In this document: piece after piece, positions 15,675 through 16,007 of the stretch
How the letters are laid out: each line of letters starts with the position of its first letter
How positions within the stretch are numbered: the first letter of the stretch is position 1
Source of the DNA: CAYRJA01 sp964424455
Lineage (GTDB): Bacteria; Bacteroidota; Bacteroidia; Chitinophagales; UBA10324
NCBI GenBank assembly: GCA_964424455.1
Contig: CAYRJA010000072.1
Location: 1-16,007 of the forward strand
Length of the DNA stretch: 16,007 nt
Reading direction: 5' to 3'
Notes under the pieces: model-generated
Database searches by the model: none
Told to the model about the DNA's origin: nothing
The model's input: only the letters and a program-made list of their open reading frames with translations
Translations under genes and position numbers: made by a program

Positions 15675-15890
15675 TTACTCTACCACTAATTTATATCCTC
15701 TGTCGTTAATTTTTACAAAATAAATTCCGGCTGACAACTCAGGTGCGTTTATAGTGTTTTCCCCCTGATATAAAATACCTTGCTGTAACACTCTGCCCTA
15801 TATGTCGCTTAATAAATATTTGCCCGCTTGCTGAATAAGGATATTTTTTAACTCTGAATGTTAAGTCCGCAGTGTTGCAGGACTTGAAGA
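15675..15890 (-). pseudogene. Decayed T9SS (Por) C-terminal sorting domain
   Basis: The minus strand, ending in TAA at 15675-15677, encodes GRVLQQGILYQGENTINAPE, then LSAGIYFVKINDRGYKLVVE. This fits the last half of a type A T9SS sorting tail, which directs outer-membrane export and surface attachment in Bacteroidota. The residue before GRV, normally Gln or another polar residue in the (D)-I-Q-G-R pattern, is a TAG at 15798-15800, one transition from CAG. Further upstream the frame reads QQAGKYLLSDI, and one A fewer in the A6 run near 15848 joins it to ADLTFRVKN, the expected beta strand before it. A SPAT stretch resembling the usual NPAT lies in yet another frame near 15880. So at least one stop and one or more frameshifts separate recognisable pieces. 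The passenger protein is not recoverable in the window. Confidence 0.65.
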
Positions 15891-16007
15891 TGAGTAAAAG
15901 AAGATCTTCATGGGGGCAATATTAATTTTTCTTTCAGAGTATTACCAAAAGAATGGGTGTATGAATAATTGCAGTATTCACCACAATCGGTAAAGAAATA
16001 ATGAATC
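15891..16007. other. Right-edge sequence without a recognisable gene
   Basis: Together with the sorting-tail remnant this completes the 366-base stretch after mnmE without an intact gene. On the minus strand a short open stretch reads FFTDCGEYCNYSYTHSFGNT and ends at a TGA near 15910. It may be the upstream part of the same broken gene, but I recognise no domain in it. Confidence 0.4.

Overview
The window reads as a chromosomal segment of a Bacteroidota bacterium. The evidence is promoter-like TAnnTTTG boxes close to several start codons, little use of Shine-Dalgarno sequences, protein families typical of the phylum (TIGR02757, four-helix-bundle TIGR02436, Uma2), and a decayed type IX secretion (Por) sorting tail at the right edge. 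The genus cannot be fixed from what is visible.

Layout, left to right. Bases 1-4295 are the 3' end of a type I restriction locus: the end of a RhuM-family gene, then hsdR overlapping it by one base. The hsdR gene carries a 432-bp in-frame insertion (1524-1955) that encodes a DUF559/VSR-like endonuclease domain between GC-rich, partly palindromic inverted ends. Deleting it in silico restores a normal HsdR sequence just ahead of Walker A. This is the most striking object in the window.

Bases 4398-7085 hold a histidine ammonia-lyase gene (hutH) without other hut genes, a TIGR02757 gene and a small conserved-looking hypothetical gene. Bases 7245-7787 (minus strand) encode a Uma2-family nuclease-like protein. 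It diverges from a fumarylacetoacetate hydrolase (FAH) family gene (7856-8884), and the shared spacer carries mirrored TATCTTTG boxes. The FAH gene ends inside a tandem repeat array. Next comes a four-helix-bundle gene (9043-9432) bounded by inverted copies of that repeat, then a flavin-reductase-family gene (9479-10390). The FAH and flavin reductase genes look like catabolic partners separated by a repeat-flanked passenger gene.

Bases 10451-15641 are mostly housekeeping: lysS, an exported leucine-rich-repeat protein with 72-residue higher-order periodicity, a low-molecular-weight phosphotyrosine phosphatase on the minus strand, and mnmE. The last 366 bases contain no intact gene. They hold a minus-strand remnant of a T9SS sorting domain, broken by an in-frame stop and at least one frameshift.

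The common theme is small non-transposase genes (DUF559 nuclease, four-helix bundle) framed by palindromic or inverted repeats and placed inside or between ordinary genes. Simple repeats also repeatedly supply the ends of coding sequences. No tRNA, rRNA, CRISPR array, transposase or integrase was seen.
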